NCBI GenBank assembly: GCA_947174505.1
Contig: CAMWJF010000008.1
Coordinates: 1 to 64,000, forward strand
Direction: 5' to 3'
From: an uncultured Lachnospiraceae bacterium
Lineage (GTDB): Bacteria > Bacillota > Clostridia > Lachnospirales > Lachnospiraceae
DNA: 64,000 nucleotides
A model generated the notes under the pieces. It saw nothing but the letters and a program-made list of their open reading frames with translations, searched no databases and had not been told where the DNA came from. The position numbers and the translations under genes are program-made. Shown here in pieces: positions 33,397-41,392 of the stretch. Each line of letters begins with the position of its first letter. Positions within the stretch are counted from its first letter, which is position 1.

Positions 33397-34224
33397 GTGA
33401 GGAGAAGATGGAGATATGGCTGGCTCCTGTTCTGTCTGGTGTTTCTTTTGGCAGGATGTGGAGAAAAAGGGGCAGGGGCGCCGCTTAAGCTGACCTTTCT
33501 GGATACGGGCAAATCGGACTGTATCGTGATCGAAGCGGGGGAGAGCGTAGTGGTGAACGATACGGCGGATGCGGACGATGCGGAGGCAATCTGTGCCTTT
33601 CTGGATGAACGGGGGAAGACGCGGATCGCATATCTGATTTTGAGTCATTTCGATAAAGATCACATCGGCAGCGCGGCGGATCTGATTTCCCGGTATGAGG
33701 TGGGCTGTGTGCTGATGCCGGATTATGAAGAAGATTCGGAACCTTACCTTGCGCTGATGCAGGCGCTTGCGGAGACGGACACGGCGTATGAGCGGCTGAA
33801 AAAGGATGTTTCGTTCTATGTGGAAGGCGTATCGTTTTACGTGGACGCGCCCGACGAGAGCGTTTACGAGAATGATAATAACTATTCATTAATAACGTGT
33901 GTTATGAATGGAAAAAACCGATTCCTGCTGATGGGGGACGCCAAGAAAATACGGACGGGAGAATTTTTGGAATCAGATGCGTCGAAAGGGCGGTTTGACC
34001 TGATTAAGATGCCCCATCACGGGAATTATACGAAGAATCTGGAAACCCTGTTTGCCACGGCAGGACCACGTTACGCCGTCCTCACCGCAGACCCGGAACG
34101 CCTGCGGGTGGAGGAGGAGACGGTGGCGCTGTTAAATAAATATCAGTGCGAAGTGTATTACACAGATGAGGGGTCGGTGACGGCTGTTTCCGACGGGGAG
34201 CAGGTGCTGGTCAGCCAGCCTTAA
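33397..34224 (+). CDS. MBL-fold metallohydrolase lipoprotein (ComEC-like)
   Basis: A 275-residue protein with a lipoprotein signal (LLFCLVFLLAGCGEKG, lipobox LAGC). The metallo-beta-lactamase motif is LSHFDKDHIG, and MPHHG, LTAD appear later, as in the C-terminal domain of ComEC-type proteins. It is probably an extracellular nuclease or phosphodiesterase anchored at the outer face of the membrane; the substrate is unknown. It follows the flippase by 14 bases. Confidence 0.85.
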   Translation: MRRRWRYGWLLFCLVFLLAGCGEKGAGAPLKLTFLDTGKSDCIVIEAGESVVVNDTADADDAEAICAFLDERGKTRIAYLILSHFDKDHIGSAADLISRYEVGCVLMPDYEEDSEPYLALMQALAETDTAYERLKKDVSFYVEGVSFYVDAPDESVYENDNNYSLITCVMNGKNRFLLMGDAKKIRTGEFLESDASKGRFDLIKMPHHGNYTKNLETLFATAGPRYAVLTADPERLRVEEETVALLNKYQCEVYYTDEGSVTAVSDGEQVLVSQP

Positions 34225-34274
34225 AACCTGTCTGATGAGTCCGTCGGTCGAGAGACTGTGTAATGCTGGGGCCC

Positions 34275-34310
34275 AAAGAGCCGACACAGGAAGTTGTGTG
34301 TCGGCTCTTT
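34275..34310. terminator. Bidirectional terminator between the MBL gene and rqcH
   Basis: AAAGAGCCGACACA (34275-34288) pairs with TGTGTCGGCTCTTT (34297-34310) over 14 bases with an 8-base loop. The A-run on one side and T-run on the other serve both converging genes. Confidence 0.85.
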
Positions 34311-34329
34311 CGGAGTATGTGCGGCATTG

Positions 34330-36129
34330 TCAGACTTCTGTCAAATTAGATATGTCAGAGTCAATCGCCATGGAGAAATTGGTGTAGTACACCACAAAGC
34401 CGGGCTTGGCCCCCGCCGGTTTCTTCACATGCTTTTTCTGCACATAGTCGATTTCCACCTTGTCCTGCTCACGCCCCTTGGAATAGTAGGCGGCAAGTCT
34501 TGCGGCTTCCTCGAAGGCGCGGTCCGGTACCTCGGCGCCTTCGGTTTTTAAGACCACATGGGAGCCGGGAATCTGTTTGGCGTGAAACCACCAGTCGCCA
34601 CCGTTTGCGAATTTGAAGGTGAGCTCGTCGTTCTGGAAATTATTTTTTCCCACATAGATATGAAAGCCGTCGCTACTCACATAGTGGAAGGGCTTACTGG
34701 TGATTTTTACTTTTTTGGAGCCGCCCTTTCTGCGGATATAGCCGCTTTCGATCAGTTCTTCCCGGATCTGCACCAGATCCTCCTCCTGCATGGCGATATC
34801 CAGCGCGGCAAGGATGGATTCCAGATGCGTGATCTCTTCCTTGACCTGAATAGTCAATTCTGAGAGCGCCTCGTAGGTCCGCTTCAGTTTCCCGTACTTA
34901 TCAAAATATTTCTGCGCGTTTTCCTGCGGGGTCAGCGTGTTGTCCAGCGGGATTGTGACGGTCTCGTTGGTATAATAATTGAGCGCCTCCATGGATTTGG
35001 CTTCCGGCTCCACATTGTAGCCGTAGGTGTTGATCAGTTCGCCGTAAACCTTGTATTTATCCCTCTTTTCCGTATCCTTCATCTGCCGCATCTGTAAATC
35101 GTATTTCTTTACGTTGCGCTCCAGGGCGGTCTGGACGATCTTGCGCAGATCCACGGATTTCTGGCGGATGCGGGTCACGATGCTGCGCTCCGCATAGTAG
35201 CGTTCCAGCACATCGCTGATGGAGGCGAAGGACTGAGAAGTCTTGTCGCCGTAAAGGGTCAGGGGAAACGCCGCATATTCCAGAGGCACCCTGCCGTCGT
35301 AGATGATAACGGGGGAGAAGTCTCCCTCGGCGGTCTGCGCCATCATATCGGAAAGGGTTTTGTATAACGCCTGTAAAGCCGATTCCTCCAGCACGTTGGC
35401 GGGCATGTCCGCGTCGATGCCGGCACGGAAACAGAGCTCCTGGGCAATGATGGGCGAAAGGCCCGTGTATGTGGTGTACAGCGCCTTATATAGCGGCATG
35501 GGTTTTTCCTGCATATGGGCGCATAAGTTTACATAACTCAAAGACTCGCTGTCCTCAGTGGATTTGATAAAGAGGACGTGATTTTCCTGTGCATATTTTT
35601 CGGAAAACCGCAGGGGATTCCACTTGTCCTGTGTCTGCGGCAGGAAATAGGGGCGGCCCGGCAGCACTTCCCGCACGGAGCTGACCATGCCTGAAATATG
35701 TTTGATGCTGTCAATGATCTGATCCTTGTCGTCGCAGAAGATGATGTTGCTGTGTTTGCCCATGATCTCCACGATCAGCTTTTTCTCACATAAATCGCCC
35801 AGCTCATTCAAATGCTCCAGCCGGAGATGGATGACGCGCTCCAGTCCCGGCTGGGAGATGGCGGTGATGCGTGCGTTCTGCAGATGCTTGCGCAGCAGCA
35901 TACAAAAGCCCGGCGCGGTCATGGGGCTGGGTTTATTATTTTCCGTCAGATAGACCATGGGAAGGGATGCGTCCGCCGACAACAGCAGACGGTACTGCCT
36001 GCCGTTATTTTTGATGGTGAGGAGCAGCTCGTCGCTCTCCGGCTGGGCGATCTTGTAAATGCGGCCGCCCAGAAGCGTTTCCGAAAGTTCCTTTGTGATA
36101 TTTGCAATGGTGATACCGTCAAATGCCAT
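34330..36129 (-). CDS. rqcH: NFACT-family ribosome quality control protein RqcH
   Basis: The 599-residue protein starts MAFDGITIANITKEL and has the NFACT-N fold, a coiled coil in the middle (about 300-430) and the NFACT-R domain with HYVSSDGFHIYVGKNN and GGDWWFHAKQIPGSHVV, the hallmark of the family. RqcH, the Rqc2 homologue, adds C-terminal Ala tails to nascent chains on stalled 50S subunits. Older annotations call it fibronectin-binding protein. It precedes yicC on the other strand, as yloA does in Bacillus. Confidence 0.92.
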   Translation of the reverse strand: MAFDGITIANITKELSETLLGGRIYKIAQPESDELLLTIKNNGRQYRLLLSADASLPMVYLTENNKPSPMTAPGFCMLLRKHLQNARITAISQPGLERVIHLRLEHLNELGDLCEKKLIVEIMGKHSNIIFCDDKDQIIDSIKHISGMVSSVREVLPGRPYFLPQTQDKWNPLRFSEKYAQENHVLFIKSTEDSESLSYVNLCAHMQEKPMPLYKALYTTYTGLSPIIAQELCFRAGIDADMPANVLEESALQALYKTLSDMMAQTAEGDFSPVIIYDGRVPLEYAAFPLTLYGDKTSQSFASISDVLERYYAERSIVTRIRQKSVDLRKIVQTALERNVKKYDLQMRQMKDTEKRDKYKVYGELINTYGYNVEPEAKSMEALNYYTNETVTIPLDNTLTPQENAQKYFDKYGKLKRTYEALSELTIQVKEEITHLESILAALDIAMQEEDLVQIREELIESGYIRRKGGSKKVKITSKPFHYVSSDGFHIYVGKNNFQNDELTFKFANGGDWWFHAKQIPGSHVVLKTEGAEVPDRAFEEAARLAAYYSKGREQDKVEIDYVQKKHVKKPAGAKPGFVVYYTNFSMAIDSDISNLTEV

Positions 36130-36479
36130 AATCTTTTTCCGCCTTTTTTGCTTTTCCGTTTTCCGTGCGTTTTTCAGTTTCTTATTTACATTTACAGCAT
36201 AAAACTATAGCATAAACGGTGGCGCTTTTCAATTGTCGGCAGGGGTTTTCTGCGATCACGATTCTGTCAAAATAACAAAACAACTACAAAATATAGTTAT
36301 TTATAATGAAATTATTTTAATTTCGTAATATACTATTTTATTATAGAGGTTATGTTCCGGTCAGATAACTGCACGGCAAAGTGTCAGGACTTTAGAGAGG
36401 GGTGATTCCATTGTTTTTTGTACAGAATATTATAAGCATCTTTAATTTTCCAAACTAAACATATGAAAGGAGCAATGCT
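36130..36479. other. AT-rich intergenic region
   Basis: This 350-base stretch is clearly richer in A+T than its surroundings. It holds the rqcH promoter area on the minus strand and several TATAAT-like boxes around 36300-36350. A possible 15-codon frame starts at TTG 36411 after GAGAGGGGTG and ends at 36458 (MFFVQNIISIFNFPN). No other gene or clear hairpin is seen. Confidence 0.4.
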
Positions 36480-36734
36480 GTGTTATTTAGTAATTGGCAG
36501 GAAGTTTACTTTACTTCCGAAATGGAGAAATTCTTTATTGCGAAGAATCTGTTGAATGAGCGGGGAGTTTTATACAAAACAGATATCATTAACAATAATT
36601 TAAGGCTTTCAATGAATAATCTTGGGAACATGAGTCCTGCTTTATGCAGAGATGACAAGGTGAAAGATTATTACAAAATTTTGGTAAAAAAGAAAGATGC
36701 GCTTCAAGCCAAACATTTATTATCTGGAATTTGA
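36480..36734 (+). CDS. Small protein of unknown function
   Basis: The 84-residue protein has AAAGGAG seven bases before a GTG start. MEKFFIAKNLLNERGVLYKT and DYYKILVKKKDALQAKHLL resemble the two-strand, one-helix pattern of DUF2007-type small proteins. No catalytic residues can be named. Codon use is much richer in A and T than in neighbouring genes, and it stands in an AT-rich islet between rqcH and yicC, so recent acquisition is possible. Confidence 0.6.
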   Translation: MLFSNWQEVYFTSEMEKFFIAKNLLNERGVLYKTDIINNNLRLSMNNLGNMSPALCRDDKVKDYYKILVKKKDALQAKHLLSGI

Positions 36735-36770
36735 TGTTATAGATAGTGCAGTATTGTAGAAAGTATATTT

Positions 36771-37224
36771 GTGAAAAAGCGCATCTTTGTTAATGGTAAT
36801 ATGTTTGTGTCTGGTTTTGTCCAATACGGCTTTTGTACAAACAAGTTCTGCGGTTGAAGCTACATCGGCAGAGTTTATTAATAGTGAAGGTAATACATCT
36901 TATTATTTAGAAGGGGATAGACTTCTAAAAGTTGTCACAGATGTGCCAGAAGCAGTGTCTTTGCGTAGTGCTATGAAAAATACTGACGGAACATTAACAT
37001 CATCTGCTGAAATTGATATCAAATTCTACGTTTCCGTGCGGGAAAACTCAAATTTCTTGACTATTATTTCCCTTTACACTATAATGAAAACTGTATGCGT
37101 AGGTCTTTTTCCGCGCATAAGCAGAGTCGGAAAGTGGCATAAGCGGAGCACATGCCTGTATACAGATATGCTTATGGCGATTTATGACGAGCATCTTGAC
37201 CCTGCTTATGCACTGAAAGCATGA
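36771..37224 (+). pseudogene. Broken gene for a small secreted protein
   Basis: A GTG at 36771 begins VKKRIFV, a typical signal-peptide start, in one frame. The hydrophobic core MVICLCLVLSNTAFVQTSSA continues in the next frame from about 36793. A one- or two-base shift near 36790 therefore separates start and core. The middle (ATSAEFINSEGNTSYYLEGD) looks like a mature secreted domain. After about 37040 the frame becomes Cys/Arg/Leu-rich without clear structure, suggesting a second junction. The frame ends at 37224. The bases after 37110 repeat GCATAAGC and GCTTATGC several times. Confidence 0.5.
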
Positions 37225-37256
37225 AGTTTACAATTAAGAGAAAGAAGAGTATGACG

Positions 37257-38135
37257 ATGATTAAGAGCATGACCGGATTCGGAAGATGTGAGGTGACGGA
37301 GGGCGCGCGGAAGATTACCGTGGAGATAAAGGCTGTCAATCACAGATATCTGGACGTCAACATTAAGATGCCCAAAAAACTGAATTTTTTTGAGACGGCG
37401 ATCAGAAGCGAGCTCAAAAATTATATGCAGAGGGGCAAGGTGGATCTGTTTATCACCTACGAGGATATGACGGAGTCCAATCTCTGTGTGAAATATAACA
37501 GGGAGCTGGCGGCAGAATATATGAAATATCTCTGGCAGATGTCGGAGGATTTTTCGCTGGACAACGATGTGCGGGTATCCACGCTGTCCCGGTATCCGGA
37601 AGTGCTGACCATGGAAGAACAGAACGTGGATGAGGAAGAGCTCTGGCAGTTTCTGGAGAAGGCGGTGCGCGGTGCGGCGGAGGCCTTTGTGGAAACGAGA
37701 ATTAAGGAGGGCGAAAACATCCGTGACGATCTGCTGGCGAAGCTGAACGCCATGCTGGCGGGGGTGGAATTTATCGAGCACCGCGCGCCGCAGATTATTG
37801 CGGAGTATAAGCAGAGGCTTAAGGATAAGGTGAAGGAGCTTCTGGAGGATACACAGATTGATGAGGCCAGGCTGCTGACAGAGGTGACGGTTTTTGCGGA
37901 TAAGGTGTGCGTGGATGAGGAGCTGGTACGCTTAAGGAGCCATACCACTATCATGAGGGAATGTCTGATGGAGGGCGGCAGTATTGGGCGCAAGCTGGAT
38001 TTTCTGGCGCAGGAGATGAATCGCGAGGCAAACACGATCCTCTCAAAGACCACCGATCTGGAAACCTCAAACAGGGCGATCGAACTAAAGACAGAGATCG
38101 AGAAGGTGCGCGAACAGATACAGAATATTGAATAA
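37257..38135 (+). CDS. yicC: YicC-family endoribonuclease
   Basis: The 292-residue protein begins MIKSMTGFGR, the invariant start of YicC, followed by EIKAVNHRYLDVNIKMPK. The C-terminal DUF1732 part ends GRKLDFLAQEMNREANTILS. YicC proteins are endoribonucleases involved in RNA turnover. It heads the conserved run yicC-remA-gmk-rpoZ. ATG 37251 is an alternative start; the ribosome binding site is weak. Confidence 0.92.
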   Translation: MIKSMTGFGRCEVTEGARKITVEIKAVNHRYLDVNIKMPKKLNFFETAIRSELKNYMQRGKVDLFITYEDMTESNLCVKYNRELAAEYMKYLWQMSEDFSLDNDVRVSTLSRYPEVLTMEEQNVDEEELWQFLEKAVRGAAEAFVETRIKEGENIRDDLLAKLNAMLAGVEFIEHRAPQIIAEYKQRLKDKVKELLEDTQIDEARLLTEVTVFADKVCVDEELVRLRSHTTIMRECLMEGGSIGRKLDFLAQEMNREANTILSKTTDLETSNRAIELKTEIEKVREQIQNIE

Positions 38136-38145
38136 GGACGCTGTT

Positions 38146-38406
38146 ATGGGTAAACTGATTCACATAGGCTTTGGCAATGTGGTTAACACGGGGAAGATTA
38201 TCGCGATTGTCAGTCCCGATTCGGCGCCGGTGAAACGTATGGTACAGAAGGCGAAGGAGACGGGAATGGCCATTGACGCCACGCAGGGGCGGAAGACCAA
38301 AGCGGTGCTGGTGATGGAAAACAGCCAGATCGTGCTTTCGGCGCTTCTTCCGGAAACCATATCGGGCAGGGCACAGACTGAGGATGGGCAGACAGATGAG
38401 GAATGA
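38146..38406 (+). CDS. remA: RemA/DUF370-family regulator
   Basis: The 86-residue protein contains LIHIGFGNVVNTGKIIAIVS and DATQGRKTKAVLVMENSQIV, the RemA signature. In B. subtilis RemA is a DNA-binding activator of biofilm matrix and osmoprotection genes. The upstream frame (TTG 38128) overlaps the yicC end; ATG 38146 gives the standard start. It overlaps gmk by 11 bases. Confidence 0.92.
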   Translation: MGKLIHIGFGNVVNTGKIIAIVSPDSAPVKRMVQKAKETGMAIDATQGRKTKAVLVMENSQIVLSALLPETISGRAQTEDGQTDEE

Positions 38407-39016
38407 AGGGATATTGATCGTGGTCTCCGGGTTTTCGGGGGCGGGCAAGGGCACTTTGATGAAGCGGCTGGTGGAGGAGTATGACGGCTATGCGCTTTCG
38501 ATATCGGCTACTACCAGAGAACCGCGTCCGGGTGAGGAGGATGGCAGGGAGTATTTTTTCCTTTCCAGGGAACAGTTTGAGAAACGGATTGCAGATCATG
38601 CGCTGATTGAACATGCTGAATACTGCGGCAATTATTACGGGACGCCGCGGGATTATGTGGAGAAGGAGCTGTCAGAGGGCCGGGATGTGATTCTGGAGAT
38701 TGAGATTCAGGGAGCGCTTAAGATCAAGGAGCAGTACCCCGATGCGCTTTTGCTGTTTGTATCGACGCCGGATGCGGCAGAGCTGCGCCGCAGACTTTCG
38801 GGACGGGGAACGGAGACGGAGGAGGTCATCCAAAAGAGACTTTCCCGCGCGGCGGAAGAGGCCGAGGGGATCGAGTCATATGACTATATTGTGATAAATG
38901 ACGATTTAGAGACTTGTGTGAAGGAGCTTCATGGCATTATCGCCGCGGCGCACCATGCGCCCGGGCGGAACGGAACGTTCATAAAGAAAATGAGAAGAGA
39001 ACTGGAAGGAGATTAG
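38396..39016 (+). CDS. gmk: Guanylate kinase
   Basis: The predicted 206-residue enzyme phosphorylates GMP to GDP. The P-loop is SGFSGAGKGTLM near residue 12, followed by SATTREPRPGEEDGREYFF for GMP binding and ILEIEIQGALKIK. ATG 38384 is also in frame but touches the GAGGATGGG site. It is followed by the structured leader of rpoZ. Confidence 0.95.
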   Translation: MRNEGILIVVSGFSGAGKGTLMKRLVEEYDGYALSISATTREPRPGEEDGREYFFLSREQFEKRIADHALIEHAEYCGNYYGTPRDYVEKELSEGRDVILEIEIQGALKIKEQYPDALLLFVSTPDAAELRRRLSGRGTETEEVIQKRLSRAAEEAEGIESYDYIVINDDLETCVKELHGIIAAAHHAPGRNGTFIKKMRRELEGD

Positions 39017-39115
39017 ATTGAAAATTGTTATTTTCAATCACGAGATTTGTGACTGCGCGCTGCTGGTCACAAACTCGATGATGCGCAGAGAGCAGCGCAG
39101 AAATGAGGAGAATCT
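39016..39115 (+). ncRNA. Structured leader element before rpoZ (family A)
   Basis: The element starts at the gmk stop codon. GATTGAAAAT (39016-39025) pairs with ATTTTCAATC (39030-39039). CGAGATTTGTGAC (39041-39053) pairs with GTCACAAACTCG (39066-39077). TGCGC (39082-39086) pairs with GCGCA (39095-39099), then GAGGAG and the rpoZ start follow. A TTG at 39018, eight bases after GAAGGAG, opens a 41-codon frame ending at 39143; its core KIVIFNHEICDCALLVTNSM parallels the copy before GH43. The loop of the second hairpin (CTGCGCGCTGCT) is complementary to the AGCAGCGCAG next to the ribosome binding site, allowing an alternative fold. Confidence 0.6.
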
Positions 39116-39457
39116 ATGTTACATCCATCTTATGCAGATTTAATTAAGGTAGTAAACAGTGGTGTGGAAGAGGGAGAAGACCCGGTAGTAAGCAGCCGTT
39201 ATTCAATCGTGATGGCCACCTCCAAGCGGGCGAGACAGATCATCGCCGGTGATGACGAGCTGGTGGACGGCAGGGGCAAAAAGCCTTTATCTGTGGCTGT
39301 GGAGGAGCTGAATCAGGGCAGAATACAGATTTTGACCGATGAGCCGGAGGAGGAGACGGAAGAGGCTTCTGAGACGGAAGGCGAACAGGAAAGCGCGGAA
39401 ATGACGGAAACGGAAGAGGCGCAGGAGACGGATGCCGCTGTCGCTGAGGCCGAGTAG
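39116..39457 (+). CDS. rpoZ: RNA polymerase omega subunit
   Basis: The 113-residue protein starts MLHPSYADLI and contains SSRYSIVMATSKRARQI and GKKPLSVAVEELNQGRI, the omega core. It ends with about 35 residues of nearly pure Glu/Thr/Ala (EEETEEASETEGEQESAE...), a long acidic tail not part of the core fold. Omega assists RNA polymerase assembly. The gene follows gmk as in most Firmicutes. Confidence 0.92.
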   Translation: MLHPSYADLIKVVNSGVEEGEDPVVSSRYSIVMATSKRARQIIAGDDELVDGRGKKPLSVAVEELNQGRIQILTDEPEEETEEASETEGEQESAEMTETEEAQETDAAVAEAE

Positions 39458-39475
39458 GACCGGGTATTTATTAAT

Positions 39476-40819
39476 ATGAAGAAAAAGATACTGTTCCAGT
39501 CTCTGGGGTGTGATAAAAATCTGGTGGATTCTGAAATGATGCTCGGTATGCTTGCGGAGAACGGCTATGGTTTTACGGATGACGAAAACGAGGCGGACGC
39601 CGTGGTGGTGAATACCTGCTGTTTCATCGGGGATGCCAAGGAGGAGAGCGTCAACACGATTCTGGAGATGGCGGAACTGAAAAAAAGCGGGCAGATAAAA
39701 GCGCTCGTAGTGACGGGATGTCTTGCGCAGAGATACCGTGAGGAGATTCGGAAGGAAATCGAAGAGGTGGATGCCGTGGTCGGCACTTCCGCCATAGAGG
39801 AACTGCCGGCGGTTCTGGATGCCGCTTTTGCAGGAAAGGCCGGCGACTGCTACCACAGGCTGGATGAAAAACCACTTACGGATAAAAAGCGCATCCTGAC
39901 AACGGGCGGGCACTTTGCTTATCTTAAAATTGCGGAAGGATGTGATAAACACTGTACTTATTGCATTATTCCGAAGGTGCGCGGGCCGTACAGGAGCGTT
40001 CCCATGGAAAGTCTGCTGCGGGAGGCGCAGGAATTGGCGAATCAGGGTGTGAAGGAACTGATTCTGGTGGCGCAGGAGACTACGGTTTACGGGCAGGATA
40101 TCTACGGACACAGGGCTCTGCCGGAACTTCTGGAACGGCTCTGCCGGATAGAGGGACTTGTATGGATTCGGATTCTTTACTGTTATCCCGAGGAGATAGA
40201 CGATGCGCTGATACGGGTCATACGCAAAGAGGAAAAGATCTGCCATTATCTTGATATACCGGTTCAGCACGCTTCCGATTCCATATTAAAACGCATGGGG
40301 CGAAGGACGGACCGCGAAGAGCTGACTGGTATAGTCAATAAATTGCGGCGGGAAATCCCGGATATCTGTCTGAGAACCACACTGATTGCCGGATTTCCGG
40401 GAGAAGCCGAAGAAGATTACGAAACCCTCCTTTCCTTTGTGGAAGAGACGGCCTTTGACCGGCTGGGTGTTTTTCCCTATTCGCAAGAGGAGGACACGCC
40501 GGCGGCCGATATGCCGGACCAGATTTCCGACGAGGTGAAGCAGGCGCGCTGTGATGAGCTGATGGCGCTGCAGCAGGAGATTGCCTTTGAGGCGGCGGCC
40601 GATATGGAAGGACGTCTCGTGATGGCCATGATTGAAGGCAAAGTGGCGGACGAGGACGTCTACGTGGCGAGAACTTATAAGGACGCGCCGGATGTGGACG
40701 GATATTTGTTTGTACAGACGGACAGGGAGCTGATGACCGGCGATTTTGTGCGGGCGAGGATTACCGGCTCCCACGAATATGATTTGATGGGAGTGTTGGA
40801 AGATGAATCTGCCAAATAA
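39476..40819 (+). CDS. rimO: Ribosomal protein S12 methylthiotransferase RimO
   Basis: The 447-residue radical SAM enzyme adds a methylthio group to an Asp of S12. Cluster-binding Cys residues of the N-terminal domain are in SLGCDKN, NTCCFIG and TGCLAQRY. The radical SAM motif is CDKHCTYC. A TRAM domain forms the last 65 residues. It overlaps pgsA by 17 bases. The order rimO-pgsA-cinA-recA is widespread. Confidence 0.94.
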   Translation: MKKKILFQSLGCDKNLVDSEMMLGMLAENGYGFTDDENEADAVVVNTCCFIGDAKEESVNTILEMAELKKSGQIKALVVTGCLAQRYREEIRKEIEEVDAVVGTSAIEELPAVLDAAFAGKAGDCYHRLDEKPLTDKKRILTTGGHFAYLKIAEGCDKHCTYCIIPKVRGPYRSVPMESLLREAQELANQGVKELILVAQETTVYGQDIYGHRALPELLERLCRIEGLVWIRILYCYPEEIDDALIRVIRKEEKICHYLDIPVQHASDSILKRMGRRTDREELTGIVNKLRREIPDICLRTTLIAGFPGEAEEDYETLLSFVEETAFDRLGVFPYSQEEDTPAADMPDQISDEVKQARCDELMALQQEIAFEAAADMEGRLVMAMIEGKVADEDVYVARTYKDAPDVDGYLFVQTDRELMTGDFVRARITGSHEYDLMGVLEDESAK

Positions 40820-41339
40820 ATTAACGATTTTCCGTGTAATATTAATTCCTTTTTTTGTGGTGCTTCTGCTGTTTGACATTACGGCTTACGATAGGTGGGT
40901 CGCGCTGGCGATTTTTATCATTGCCAGCCTGACAGATTTTCTGGACGGTCATATCGCAAGAAAATACAATCTGGTGACAAACTTCGGCAAATTTATGGAC
41001 CCGCTGGCGGATAAGCTTCTGGTCTGCTCGGCGATGATCTGTCTGGTGGAACTTGCGCGGATTCCGGCATGGATTGTGATCGTCATCATAGCAAGGGAGT
41101 TTATCATCAGCGGATTCCGGCTGGTAGCCTCGGACAACGGGGTGGTGATTGCGGCCAGTTACTGGGGAAAGTTCAAGACGACCTTCCAGATTCTTATGAT
41201 CTGCCTGATGATTGCGGACCTTCCGGCGCTTGCCCCTGTGACGCAGATTGTGATGTGGGTGGCGCTTGCCCTGACCGTGATTTCGCTTGTGGATTATCTG
41301 GTGAAGAATAAGGGCGTGATGCAGGAAAATAAAAAATAA
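40803..41339 (+). CDS. pgsA: CDP-diacylglycerol-glycerol-3-phosphate phosphatidyltransferase
   Basis: This 178-residue membrane enzyme makes phosphatidylglycerol phosphate. The CDP-alcohol phosphotransferase motif is complete: DFLDGHIARKY, then GKFMDPLADK. About five membrane helices are visible. It starts within the rimO end. Confidence 0.95.
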   Translation: MNLPNKLTIFRVILIPFFVVLLLFDITAYDRWVALAIFIIASLTDFLDGHIARKYNLVTNFGKFMDPLADKLLVCSAMICLVELARIPAWIVIVIIAREFIISGFRLVASDNGVVIAASYWGKFKTTFQILMICLMIADLPALAPVTQIVMWVALALTVISLVDYLVKNKGVMQENKK

Positions 41340-41392
41340 ATACGGAAAATGATAACAAGTGTAATGTTTTGGCAAAGAGGGATGATGAGACT

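Noticed and set aside
34232-34255. Hammerhead-ribozyme-like CTGATGAGTCCGT after the MBL gene
   Set aside because: The CUGAUGA core and first half of stem II match, but the second conserved box reads GAGA instead of GAAA, stem II has a mismatch, and no stems I and III can be drawn. Probably chance.
36787-37224. 145-codon frame as an intact gene
   Set aside because: The signal-peptide start VKKRIFV is in another frame and the C-terminal third looks non-coding, so I list it as a broken gene.
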